Shown piece by piece: positions 9,120 through 20,286 of a stretch of DNA of 64,000 nucleotides. A model generated the notes under the pieces. That model was given only the letters and a program-made list of their open reading frames with translations. It was not told the DNA's origin and did no database searches. Each line of letters starts with the position of its first letter. Positions within the stretch are counted from its first letter, which is position 1. This stretch comes from Sesamum alatum (Eukaryota; Streptophyta; Magnoliopsida; Lamiales; Pedaliaceae). The translations under genes and the position numbers were made by a program. Location: positions 14,581,864 to 14,645,863 of the forward strand of contig JACGWO010000008.1 in NCBI GenBank assembly GCA_034509735.1. The letters are read 5' to 3'.

Positions 9120-12100
9120 ATTTGGAATAAAAATTCAATCTACTCAAATGGAATATTGTCATCTGACAGCTTTCATTTAAAGTCACATTTAGCTGATCTC
9201 ACATTCCTTTCACCTTTTTTTGATCCTCACCAGAAGGATCAAACCATAGAAATTTGGACCCCGCTGCAAAATAATCATCCCAAGTTGCTTGCTCACGGAG
9301 CCATGGGACCATCGAATCAACACCAAAGGTACTAGAGCATTATTTTTGGTAGTTAATCGTCATGCTACGATTGCAACAGGGTAAATTTACATCTCCGTCT
9401 TCCTCAACTTCAAGTAGTGTGGTTGAAAGGAAATACTTAGTTCCTACCTTTTCCTTCAGCAATGAGACATGGAACACTGTCATGAAGTTAAATTGTATCG
9501 TATGTTAGAGGTTGGCGAATTACTACGATCTATAGATTCCTTGGATATAACCCATCTATATCCAATCCCAACGAGAATAGAAGCCAGTCACTTCTGGCTT
9601 GTCTTGTAGTCGTAGTTATTTAGCTTATGTAGTCATTGATCTTCTTACACGCAAGAAGCCAAGCCAATACATATGATAGGCGGAGGAAAAACCCCAATTC
9701 CATAGTGCTTGGGAGACATAAGTTTGATGTATTGGGGTAATGCTAACTTGTACGCCGCAACTCCTATTTTCTAAATTATCTCATAAGGACCAAAATATGA
9801 AGCATATAACTTCAATTTTCTCGTAATAATATCTTACATTGAAGCTCCTCACAGTCCTGCTCTTCTTAGGATAACGTCTCATTCGATGTTGTGCACTTGG
9901 TAGATTCTCTTTCCCGTAATTGCAACACCTTGACCCTCTCATGCATTAATTCCTCAACATCACTGTGGTGATTCTGCAGATAAAATTGAAGCGGGAGCTG
10001 ATTTGGAGGATATCCATATAGTGCTTGAAAATAAGTGATCTTCAAGCCTATGTGGAAGTTAGTGTTGAACCAATATTCAGGTAAAGTAAGCCACTTCCTG
10101 TTTTTCCTTGGTTGTCGGTGACAAATGCATCTCAGGTAACTCTTTAAACACTGACTAATCCTTCCAATTTGACCATCACGTTGAGGGCGGTATGCAGAGG
10201 ACACGTATAGTGAAATCCCTAATAGGTGAAACAATTCTTGCCAACATTTACTAGTAAAATTTTATCTCTATTAGTGACTATGTTCATTGGTTGTACTCAG
10301 CTACAACGCTTGCATTGTAGGGATGTTTGAGAGGGATGGAGTGAGTATTTAGTAACTCTGTCTACTACAACTAAGATAGACTCCTTACCTTCAGATATAG
10401 GTAACCCATCTATGAAGTCCATGGATATGCAAGACCATGTTTGCTCAGGAATAGGTGGTTGTAGCAGGCTTGGATAAGGCTGGTTTTTTTTTTTTCCCTC
10501 TGAAAAGTTTCACATTTCCCTCACCAAGATTAGATATTTTCTTACTAGGCCAATAGAACATAGATTTTACTGTCTAGTAAGTCCCATTTATCCCCGAGTA
10601 ACCTGTAGTGCAGAATCATGAAATGGTTTCATAATTTTCTTTCTAATGTCTAGATGACTTCCAACACACATTTTACCCCATTTTTTGATTTCTCCAATAG
10701 TGTATATGTACTAAGGATGTGAGTTTGGATCCACCAGTTTAGCCTGTATCACTGACTGGAATAATGTGTCACATTCATACCTATTTTGCAATTCTTGAAT
10801 CCAAGTTGGTAACTGGGTAGTGATAGCCTCCATTGTGTCCTCAGTTTCAACATGCTCCCTTCTTGAGAGAGCATCTACAACCCTATTCTCACTGTCTCTT
10901 TTATATTGAACCTCATAACTAAGTTCAAGCAATTTTGAAACCCATTTATGTTGCAGAATAGAGCCAATTCTCTTATATATGATATGTTTAAGCATTTTTT
11001 GGTCTGTTTTTATGATGAAATGAATCCTTGTAGGTAGTTTCTCCACTTCCTCACTAACAACAAGACAACTAGAAACTCTTTTATATAGGTAGAAAATCCT
11101 ATATTTTTTTATCCCCATGTCCTTATTCAAATATGCTATAGGTCTACCTCCTTACATAAGAACAACCACTATGCCTCTTTCACTTGCATCTGTCTCAAGC
11201 ATAAAAGGTTTCTGAAATCTGGAAGTGCCAATACAAGTGCACTAATTATTAACTCTTTTAATTTTTTGAAAGTTGCATTTGCCTCATCATTCACATGAAA
11301 GCTATCTTTTTTCATAAGAGTGGTCAAATGCTTGCTAATCTCCCCATGACCCTTCACAAACTTTTTGTAATATCCAGTGAACCCAAGAAACCCTTAGAGC
11401 CTCCACTGAAGTTGGTTGAGGCTACTCTTTCATGCGCCAAATGTTTAAAGGATCAATGGGTACACCTTTTTGGCTGGAGATAATGTGCCCAAGGTACTCC
11501 ACTTGTTCCTTTGCAAAGGTACATTTGCTTCTCTTTACTTAAAGCTTATGTGATCCCAAGGTCTCGAGCATAGATTTAAGATGAATCATAACTCCTCCGC
11601 AGTCTTGTTGTGTATCAATATGTCATCAAAGAACATTAGAGCAAATTTTCTAAGATATGATTCAAAAATATCGTTCATCAATGCCTGGAAGGTAGATATT
11701 ACACAATCCAAAGGTCATGGTCGAGAAGTCATAATTCTCAATGTGTGTAATGAAGCTTGTTTTAAAAATATCTTCCTTTGTCATCTTTATCTGAAAGTAA
11801 CTAGACCTTAAATTTATCTTGGTAAAGTAATGACTCATGCAATTCATCAAGTAATTCATCAACGTCTGGGATATGAAAGTTATGTTTGATACTAGCTTGT
11901 TTAGATATCTATAATCTACACACAATCTCCAACCACCATCTCTCTTTTTAACCAATAAAACAAGGGTTGTAAAAGAGCTTTGACTAGGTCTAATGATTCC
12001 AGATTCTAGCATACGGTTAACAATATTTTTAATTTAATTTCTTTTGAGTGTAAGGCTACCCTGTATGGATGCTACTTTTTGGGCACAACATCAAGAATGA

Positions 12101-12578
12101 GCTGAGTTTAATTCTCAATATTCATGTCAAGTGGCAAGTTCTTATGTTCCTGAAAAATGTATCATACTCCATCAGTAAGCTTTTAACTGATTATTATTAT
12201 GTTCCTACTGAGCTTCAGTCACACAGATAGAGACGAGTTGTCCACACAGCACATGTGCACCCTTCTTGATAAGTTTACTCGTAGCTTTAGCATAAATCAC
12301 CTTTAACTCGAATTGGTTAGTCAGGGATTTCATCATCACCTTTTTGTCTTGTCTAGAGATGGTTATTTTCATTTTTTGGTAATCAAACTGCCCAAGGTTG
12401 TTGTTGCTAAGCTAATCTCCCATAACACCACATCATACCCCTTAATTTAATCACTTTTATTGGGTTAGTGAATCTGTGCCCTTGTAGTGTGCTCAACTGC
12501 ACATCCCAACTTATGAACAATACCCTCATCCACAAAACAGTGAGTGCTACTGCAGTCTATAAGAATGAACACTTCTTG
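9120..12578 (-). pseudogene. Gypsy pol remnant in block B: protease, RT, RNase H, integrase, chromodomain tail
   Basis: On the minus strand from right to left. Aspartic protease trace at about 12490-12580 (ILIDCSSTHCFVDEG). RT at 11580-12012 (GIIRPSQSSFTTLVLLVKK, WRLCVDYRYLN, then FTKINLRSSYFQIKM where the motif A aspartate is N, and FFDDILIHNKT retaining the catalytic pair). RNase H at 10711-11357 (LQHKWVSKLLEL, VVDALSRR). Integrase at 9866-10480 (GQIGRISQCLKSYLRC, FQALYGYPPNQ, VEELMHERVKVLQL). A VFHVSLLKEKV linker lies near 9430-9480 and a chromodomain-like tail (QATWDDY) at about 9250-9300. About 230 bp of unrelated sequence (about 9490-9715) separates the integrase C-terminus from the VFHVSLL linker in all blocks. 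Several frameshifts and stops make it inactive. Confidence 0.85.
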
Positions 12579-14439
12579 TGAAGGAATCAATGCAAGTCGA
12601 GGACGTTAAATAAGCAATGAAAACGATAAAAAAAAGATTAAACGGGATCATATCCCACGTCAACTGAGTTATTCGTGCACTTGCACACCAATTAGTTGAT
12701 GCAAGTCTAAGGGTGAATACCTCTTTGATAGTAGTGGAGTCCTAGCTTCAAAAGCTCTACTCCAACAATGATAGTTTGCTTTGCCCAAACAAAAGCAAAA
12801 TAATGCTCTGTCTAGCAAGTCCATACAAAATATAAACTTGTGTCTCTTTGAGTCTTGCTAGAAACTCAAGAGAATGTGACTAGATAACACTTCTATGGAG
12901 TAGAAAGTGTTCTAGTATTCTTATGAAAACCTTGAATCAATTTCAAGCTCCTAAGAGAAGATGGAAGAGATAAACTCCTTAAGGAAGAAGAGAGATGCAA
13001 GAGAGATAAGAGAGCAAAATATGTATCTATACGAAGGCTCCAACACCCTTTATATGTAAATGTAGTGGTTGCTTCAAGTCAATGGTAGGTGAGTTTCTAC
13101 TCATGAGGATGCAAACCCCTAATCAAGGTCCTTTAATGCATGGTAGGTCTTTGTGGTCCCTTGAGGGTCCCTTGAGGCTTGACCACAATTTGAATTAAAC
13201 ACACTTTGATTTTGAATTAGTAATTAATTGGTTCAATCAATTAATTTTAAGTCCACATAAAAATTTTATTTAATTTTTGGACTAAGTTAGTTATTGGATT
13301 AAATTGTACTAGTGATATGAGCCCAAGTCTAGCTGAAGATGGACCTATAAGGGTCACACTTAAAACACTAATGGTATTGGTAAATTAATTATCAAATTAA
13401 TTTTGGAAGAGAGTGAGGATTTAAAAAAGTTTAAATTAATCACTTCAATAATTGGATCACATTCAACTAATCACTCTTGATTAACTTATTAATCTAAGAG
13501 TACCCTTTACCATGGCTTGCCTTGTAACAATGGTCCATAGCAATAGAGAACATGTGAAATTGGTGTGAACCTTTAACTTGCATGTACCATATAGGTACAA
13601 TCATTCTATTAAGCTATCTCCCGATCAAAGTCTAGGGTACAAATTCTAAATCAATTCCCTACGTGACTTCAATAACTATGTATCTACTTTTGACTGTGTT
13701 TCTCATTAATCAACATGGGAAATAATTTTCCTATTTGATCAAAAATTGTGGCCACGGATTATACAGATTAACATAGTCCAGAGGACGTAGGAGATCACCA
13801 TCATATTATGATGGGTGATCTTGGAGCGCGCCAACCTCTATATATGTTTTAACTACACTGGTGCAAGGCTTTTGACAACCATGCAATATCACAATCACAT
13901 CAGCTAGGACCAAGATACAACCACCCTATACAAGCTACTCTGGTTCATGAGGTCGGAGGACTAACTCATACTATTATGGCTAAGGATTTCTAGTCATACC
14001 GATCATGCCACACGAACTGTAAATATGACAACTCTTGTGGGTCAAATAAGTGAACTTGACAACCCATTTGTCAAGTACCCAGATATTACATATCTTTCGT
14101 CGATGAAACACAAAACTCATCACATGAGTGCATCACTTAGTGAAAGTCTTTACAGAACTCCTCAATGCCCATTCTTGAGGGTTTTCGACTTGAAATGTTT
14201 TAGACCAACCCCCAAGAGTCGGTTCATAGTCGCCATCAAATGCTCGACGCAACTTTATTGGGTTTAACTGGTTTGTGGGCTTTGTCTATGAAAGTACATT
14301 AACAACATATAAGTATAACACTATAAAATGGCCAAATAATAAGCTATATGCATGATATTTAACATTACATGGAATAAGATTATTAACAGTATATTACAAA
14401 ACAGCTAACTAATTGGCTTTCTAGTCACCAACACTAATA
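12579..14439 (-). repeat. Copia LTR (3' LTR of a truncated element)
   Basis: Related to the 2.2-kb LTRs of the copia element at 44340-54646. Shared landmarks are the start TGAAGGA, the stretch around 13550-13640 (GGTGTGAACC, CATATAGGTAC, TCTAGGGTA) and the right end GGCTTTCTAGTCACC. The right tip is CTAATA rather than CTAACA. A minus-strand copia RNase H follows directly, so this is the 3' LTR; the rest of the element is lost. It appears to be inserted in gypsy block B beside the protease remnant. Confidence 0.7.
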
Positions 14440-14895
14440 ATCTCCTAATTGACATTAAACCCAATTACCCATATACTTCAAACCTATTTCTCATGATGTT
14501 GAGTATAGGCGATCTATGAAACAAACTTTGTCAACAGGTTTGTCGTATTTTTCATTGATGCAATGCGATCTACCCGCATGTTAGTTTTTCCTACCGTCTT
14601 TTGGATCATATGGTGGTCTCTTAGGATATGTTTGGCCTTAGGATGAGATCTTGGTTCCTTTGTATACATAATCGCCTCATTGTTATCAGAATACACAACT
14701 ATATGCTTAGTAATGATAGATACCACACCCAACTTTTAGATGTAGTTTTTCATCCAAATTGCCTCTTAATAGCTTCTAAAGCTGCTACGCATTCAGCTTT
14801 AGTGGTGGAGTCAGTTGTAGAGTGTCTTGCTTGAAACTCTACTCTTCCAAGAAACTACTCCTCTATTAAGCCTCAAATTCAACATACACCACGTG
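14440..14895 (-). pseudogene. Copia RNase H remnant
   Basis: The minus strand shows the copia RNase H end: LRLNRGVVSWKS, STTKAECVAA, VVYSDNNEAI, EPRSHPKAKHILRDHH, then a tail like ADPLTK (TNLLTKFVS). A purine-rich tract (complement of AATCTCCTAATTG) separates it from the LTR, as expected for the polypurine tract. Truncated on the right at about 14895, where G2 gypsy sequence starts. Confidence 0.8.
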
Positions 14896-15586
14896 ATAAA
14901 TGTTGGCTTACCTTGGATGACAAAGACATGGCGAGCACAAACATTGCTAGCGTCACTCCAACAAATAACATATGTGTTCCAAAAAATAGAAGAAAGCTCT
15001 ACCATCTCTACCAATAGCGCCACCAAACCTTCGGTTGGATAGTTTTGAGCCCACACAAATGGAGGTCTCTGATGCCGGCATAAGGCCCTTCACCAAGGCG
15101 GAGTCATACTTTGTTGATGCGAAGCTCCACCTCGACCTTGACGAGATGCAAGAAGCAACGGCTTCAATGATCCCAACCGATCAATCCGTCAAGGAAGTAC
15201 GCTTCAATTTCACTATGTCAGAAATCATTGATGAAAAGTTCCACAAATTGACCATTTATGAAGTGCCAACAAGTAAAAGTCATATGTCGAAGAAGCCACC
15301 TTACTCGTCAGTATTCCCCTACGTGGTTCGATTATACAACAAAGACAAACAAAACTCATCACAAGACCATGATCATCCACTATCCAAAGCAATCGAGCAA
15401 TCAAACAAGTTGGAATTCAATGACCCTCAAGGGGCGAGGCTGAACTGATCAAGCCTATCACCAGTCCACATCAGTTGGTCTCAAGTGAACCACTTCTTCT
15501 GAAGAATAAACCCGACAAAATGCCGGGGGGCATTCAGCTTAAAAGCTTACCACCTCTTGGCAAAATTGGGGTATGACTTTTTCGTT
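14896..15586 (+). pseudogene. G2 gypsy: region between protease and RT (spacer), plus-strand copy
   Basis: Open from 15035 to 15448 in the frame containing FTKAESYFVDAKLHLDLDE and KKPPYSSVFPYVVR, then a degenerate frame with LKAYHLLAKLGYDF near 15520-15580. This resembles the linker between the aspartic protease and RT in Tat-type gypsy polyproteins. The same block lies on the minus strand at 24824-25087 and in part at 28740-28960. RT does not follow. Instead the sequence passes directly into the antisense-frame region. Confidence 0.6.
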
Positions 15587-15892
15587 TCATCTCGACTTAG
15601 CAAATAAGGTGATGATTTGAAAGTGTAAACTCGATGTTGGCTTCAAAGTCATGGAGAAAGGTCTGTCCACCAAAACCTTGGATTTAGAAGAAGTGTTGAA
15701 GCGGGAGACAAGCATTTCTCTCATTGTCTCTTCGGAATACCAATGGATGTGCATGACTTGTGTAAAGATCGAACCTTGGATGATTGAACGATATCCACCG
15801 ACCATGGACGTACAAGGCGGTGCTTTTGACCTTGAGGTTGTCCTTGCCGCTTCAAGCGACGGTGCGTGGGAATGACTTGTTGAGATCCTCAA
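15587..15892 (-). CDS. G2 antisense open frame, copy 1 (101 codons, function unknown)
   Basis: Open frame on the strand opposite to this copy's gag/spacer. It contains FTQVMHIHWYSEETMREML, NTSS, LVD and LKPTSSLHFQ. The same residues in the same order occur at 20588-20770 (+) and, translated without regard to start, at about 54923-55130 (+), each time antisense to its host element. No known domain is recognised. It sits between the spacer and the polypurine tract/3' LTR, where some Tat/Retand-lineage elements carry antisense extra ORFs. Real coding status is inferred only from this three-way conservation. It may be a captured host fragment. Confidence 0.45.
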   Translation of the reverse strand: MRISTSHSHAPSLEAARTTSRSKAPPCTSMVGGYRSIIQGSIFTQVMHIHWYSEETMREMLVSRFNTSSKSKVLVDRPFSMTLKPTSSLHFQIITLFAKSR

Positions 15893-16397
15893 AGTTCACC
15901 TCTGCCAAACAAGCAAATCCACATAAGAAATGAGAAGTCAAGACTGCCAGAGAGTAATGACAATTGGAAATTTTTGGTTGTTTAGTTGGTTTCCAAATAA
16001 GAGAAATTGACTTGCCAAATAAGATAAATTAGCTTGCCAAATAACGAAAATTGGCTTGCTAAAGAAAATGAAAGAAGAAAGAGAATCTTGCTGCCAAAAA
16101 GCTTGAAGATCAATTCCTCAATTGCGTGCTGACTTCAGAGAATCATTCAGTAGCATTGGTGTATGAAAATCCCATTTCTTAAGTGGGATATGTGAATTGA
16201 AAATTACAAAAAAATGATGGAAAAAAGAGTATGCTCAAATCTACTCACTAGCGAACACTTTGCATTATCCCTGTGCTTGGGCTCGGGCCTAGGGGGCTTG
16301 TATATTAAAAAAAATAAAGTAAGAAAATCAAATACTTCAAGTCCCGCCTTTGACAATATTTGGAATGTTCTTCATAGAGCCTTGAAGCGGGGGCATC
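15893..16397 (+). other. G2 3' internal region ending in a polypurine tract
   Basis: No gene recognised. Short repeated phrases such as TTGCCAAATAA...AAATTGGCTTGC occur at about 16010-16060. The last bases, GAAGCGGGGGCATC, are purine-rich and directly precede the LTR, as expected of a polypurine tract for plus-strand synthesis. Confidence 0.55.
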
Positions 16398-16984
16398 TAT
16401 TGACATCGAAATAGTTTGGAATAAATTATCAATTAAAGCCCAAATAAATTGGCTAACAATTGGGTTCCAAAATAACATCCACAATAAATTTGGGCTTATT
16501 GTAAATAACTTAAATTCATAAGCCCATATTAAATTTGGGTCTTATGCATTTTTTATGAGTCAATTTAGAATAAACATAAATTTATTATTTTGGATTGACT
16601 AAATTAGGCAGGATACATGTTCAAAATACAGTCCATCAGAAGACTAGCCCATGTCAAAGCCCACAGCGATCAAGCCCATTGAAAGTGAGCCCAAGCTGCT
16701 TAAGCCTTACTCACGCTTATAAAATGGGGCCTCCACCTCTCATAATGGGGACACACATCATACAACACATAGCAAATCTAGCAAGAGCAAGTGCAAAAGT
16801 TTTCTCAACTTGCGAAGCTCTGCAACCATAGGGCATTGATACAACATTTCAAGATAGAACGTGATCTCCTTCTACAAATTAGAGGGAGATAACCATCCGA
16901 TTCAAGAATAAGCTCCAAGACCTTGAATCCACATCCGTAGAGAAGAATCAGGGGTTACTTTGAACACAGAGATTGTTAACCACT
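16398..16984 (+). repeat. G2 3' LTR, plus orientation, missing its last bases
   Basis: Starts TATTGACATCGAAATAG (family TGTTGACATC) and carries a TATA box TATAAAA at 16719-16725. It is joined at about 16984 to the U5 end of an LTR in the opposite orientation. About 80 bases of U5 present in other copies are missing. Confidence 0.75.
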
Positions 16985-17727
16985 TTCACATAAATTTCGT
17001 GTCTGCAAAATAAGTTACAAGAAAAGAAAAATATGGACCAAAAGTATTTTATTAGTTTAAATCAAAAGGGTGTTACAATCTCTGTGGATGATTATCCACT
17101 GATTCTTTCTTCCGAATGTCGATCCAAGGGCTGACGCTTGTTCTTGGATTTGGATGTGTAATGTCCTCTGCTTTTGAGGATAAAACTACATGTCACCTTG
17201 AAATTATGTATCAAGGTTCGATGGATTTGATGCCAAGGATGATGTGGAACCTTCGTGGTCGTAGATTTTCATCGTGGAAGAGAGCTTTTGGACTAAGGTC
17301 CCTTTAGATTTGTTGTGTTGTATGGAGTTATTTGTGTTGTCTCTCCTCTTGTCTTGCGTTTAATGTTGTCTCCAATGTGAGAGGTGGGGACCTCTTTTTA
17401 TAGGCTTGAGTAGGGTTTAGGCAGCTTGGTCTCATTTCAGTCGGAATTGAACACCGTGGGCTTTGACATGGACTAGTCTTCTAACGGACTATATTTGATC
17501 ATGTATATGGCCCAATTTAGCCAATCCAAAATAATAAATTTATTTTTATTCTGGATCGACCAATGAAAACGCATAAGACCCAAATTTAATATGGGCTTAT
17601 GAATTTAATTTCTTGAGAAAAAGCTAAGCCCAAATTTATTATGGACTATTATTTTGGAACCCAATTACCAGCCAATTTATTTTGGGCTTTAATTGATAAT
17701 TTATTCCAAAATATTTTGATGTCAATA
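16985..17727 (-). repeat. G2 3' LTR, minus orientation
   Basis: Matches the complete LTR at 57115-57852 along its length: CGTGTCTGCAAAA near the left end, GACGCTTGTTCTTGGA, a TATA box on the minus strand near 17395-17403, and GATGTCAATA at the right end. A purine-rich tract (complement of GATGCCCCC) follows at 17728, marking it as a 3' LTR. Confidence 0.8.
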
Positions 17728-18265
17728 GATGCCCCCATTTCAAGACTCGAAGAAGTACATGCCAAATGTAGTCGGAGGAGGGACTTCAAATATTTGATTT
17801 TTTTGGGGCCCATGTAAGATCGAGCTCACATGTAATGCTCGACGCTGGATTGCTCCCTAGGAGGCCAAATTGTAATCCGGCATTCTCCTTGTAGCAACAA
17901 GAAGATCATTCTTTTCCTTTTTGGCAAGGCCTTTTGCTTTCAATTATTTCAATATTATGGAAATGAATGGTTGACTTTAGATTCTTCTCAAATCTTCACC
18001 TTCCAAAATTTATGCGAATATTGTCCTGACCTTTCATAGCCCAGGAGAATTTTACAAAGGAATGGCTTGACAATTGCTTTCCTGAGTGATGCGAACAGAG
18101 TGTATTTTTTTTTTCTTTGCATGAAATTTGGATTATGCTTAGGGCTCTTGAGCATCTTTAATTCATCAATGCTCCCGCTATGAATTAAACGATGTAATGG
18201 ATATGTTAGAAGTGGCAAGAATTCACTTTTCTAGTAAGGCAATTCCTTGGGCGTAACTGATGTCA
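17728..18265 (-). other. G2 internal 3' region, minus orientation
   Basis: Begins with the complement of a polypurine tract. No recognisable protein; a 76-codon minus-strand frame at 17988-18218 has no domain. The sequence resumes after the hAT element at 20287, so both parts belong to one minus-strand G2 copy. Confidence 0.5.
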
Positions 18266-18273
18266 GCCAAAAA

Positions 18274-20278
18274 TAGGAAATGACCCGAGCTCGGCTGAAA
18301 ATTCGAGCTCGAGCTCGAGCTCGATGAGCCTGTATCATACAGGCTCAAGCTCGATCTCGAGAATCAAACGAGGTGCTCGAGCTCGAGCTCTCGGCTCAAG
18401 CTCACGAGCTTGAATTTTGTTTTTTTTTTTTTAGACAATGGAAAATATATGGACTATTCTATATTGGAATACATTATTCAAAAACTTAAATAAGAACTCA
18501 AAGAAAGCATTCACAAAAAGCAAAAAAAAAAAAAACAAAAGAAAAAGAAAAAAGCAAAATGATGAAAGAATTTAGTTCAATGTTCGAACTAACAAGTAGT
18601 ACCCACAAATTAAGTTCAGTTAAATCTCAACAACCCCATCAGTCCAATCGTTTAAGTTTTTAACAAAGTCCTCAATTCTAAATTAATCTCCATCTCATAC
18701 CTTTTCTTTTCTATTTTAAATTTTAATGATTCACTTAATTTATTTATATATGTAATAAATATAGAGATAACCAGTATATTTATTTATATACATTAAATAA
18801 ATATAGGGATAACTAATAATAAATGCATTTTGTTATGGTGGATATTGAATATAACATTAAAATTTATATGAATTGTACTAAACTGTTGATTAAACTTATT
18901 TTTCGATAATATAAACCAAAATACCATATTTTAATACCATCTAAAACTAAAATATGAGATATTGACTAATAACTCTAATTTATAGTGATTTTGAAATAAA
19001 TGCATTTTGCTGTAGAGATATTGGAATTATAACGATAAAATTCATATGAATTGTATTAAATATGTTTTTACAAAAAAAAAAAATGTCGAAACATACTGAA
19101 TTATTGATTAAGCTTGTTTCTAGATAATATAAACTAATATACCATATGTTAATATCATCTAAATTGAAATATGAGATATTGACTAATAATTCTAATATAT
19201 GGTGAATTTTGAAACAAATGCATTTTGTTGTATTAGATATTGAAATTATAACGATAAAATTTCTATGAATTGCATTAAATATTTATTTTAAAAAATTATC
19301 AAAACGTATTAAATCATTGATTAAGCTTGTTTCTAGATAATATAAACTAAAATACCAAATTTTAATATCATCTAAAACTAAAATATGAGATATTGACTAA
19401 CAATTCTAAAATATGATGAATTTTGAAACAAATGCATTTTGTTGTAGTGAATATTGTAATATAGCAATAAAATTCGTATGAATTGTATTAAACATTTATT
19501 TAAAAAAATATCAAAATTATACTAAGTTGTTGATTAAGCTTGTTTTTAGATAATATAAACTAAAATCCTATATTTTAATATCATCTAAAACTAAAATATG
19601 AGATATTGACTAACAATTCTAATATATGATGAATTTTGAAATAAATGCATTTTGTTGCAGTAGATATTGAAATTATAACGATAAAATTCATATGCATTAT
19701 ATTAAATATTTATTTACTAAATAATTATCAAATCATGCTAAATTGTTGATTAAGCTTATTTTTAGATAATATAAATTAAAATACCATATTTTAATATCAT
19801 CTAAAACTGAAATATGAGTTATTGACTAATAATTCTAATATATGATGAATTTGGAAATAATAACATTTTATGGAGTGGATTTTGAATTATAACAATAAAA
19901 TTGATATGCATTATACTAAATATTCATTTACAAAAAAAAAATATCAAAACTTACTAAAATGTTGCTTAAGCATGTTTTTAGACAATATAAATAAATATAC
20001 CATATTTTATTATTATTATTATATAAAATTAAAATAAAAGATATATTGACTAATAATTCTAATACATAGTGAATTTTTAATATAAACTTAGTATAATATT
20101 GAAATGAACTTAAATATATAAAAATATGTATAAATAATAAAATATAAAAATATAAAAAGAAGTGTGAGCTCGCAAGCCGGCTCGCGAGCTCATGAACACA
20201 AGTAATTGAGCTCGAACTCGAGTAGGCTCGAGTCGAGCTCGGACTCAAGCCGACTCGCGAGCTCAACTTGCACCCCTA
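18274..20278. mobile_element. Non-autonomous hAT element (2005 bp) with 8-bp target duplication
   Basis: The 8-mer GCCAAAAA lies immediately outside both ends (18266-18273 and 20279-20286). The ends are TAGGAAATGACCCGAGC at the left and, as reverse complement, TAGGGGTGCAAGTTGAGC at the right, a hAT-type tip. Both subterminal zones are packed with GAGCTCG/CTCGAGC words in alternating orientation. There is no transposase. The middle is an AT-rich tandem array. It interrupts a minus-strand G2 gypsy copy. Confidence 0.85.
18740..20070. repeat. Tandem repeat of about 215 bp inside the hAT element
   Basis: The phrase ATGAGATATTGACTAA recurs at about 18955, 19173, 19387, 19600 and 19816, with a decayed copy near 20037: spacings of 213-222 bp. 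Each unit also contains AAATGCATTTTGTTG and TTGATTAAGCTTGTTT. Roughly six units, diverged from each other, with no coding potential. Confidence 0.85.
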
Positions 20279-20286
20279 GCCAAAAA

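Larger units (their letters stand above)
8602..12578 (-). mobile_element. Tandem gypsy block B (most complete chromovirus remnant)
   Basis: Collinear with block A but lacking its three insertions, and extending further into the protease region. It ends at 12578/12579, where a copia LTR begins. No gypsy LTR pair can be defined with confidence. Confidence 0.8.

Noticed and set aside
18290..18410. GAGCTC/CTCGAG clusters as a CRISPR-like or promoter array
   Set aside because: Spacing is irregular, spacers are absent, and the clusters lie just inside the hAT ends.
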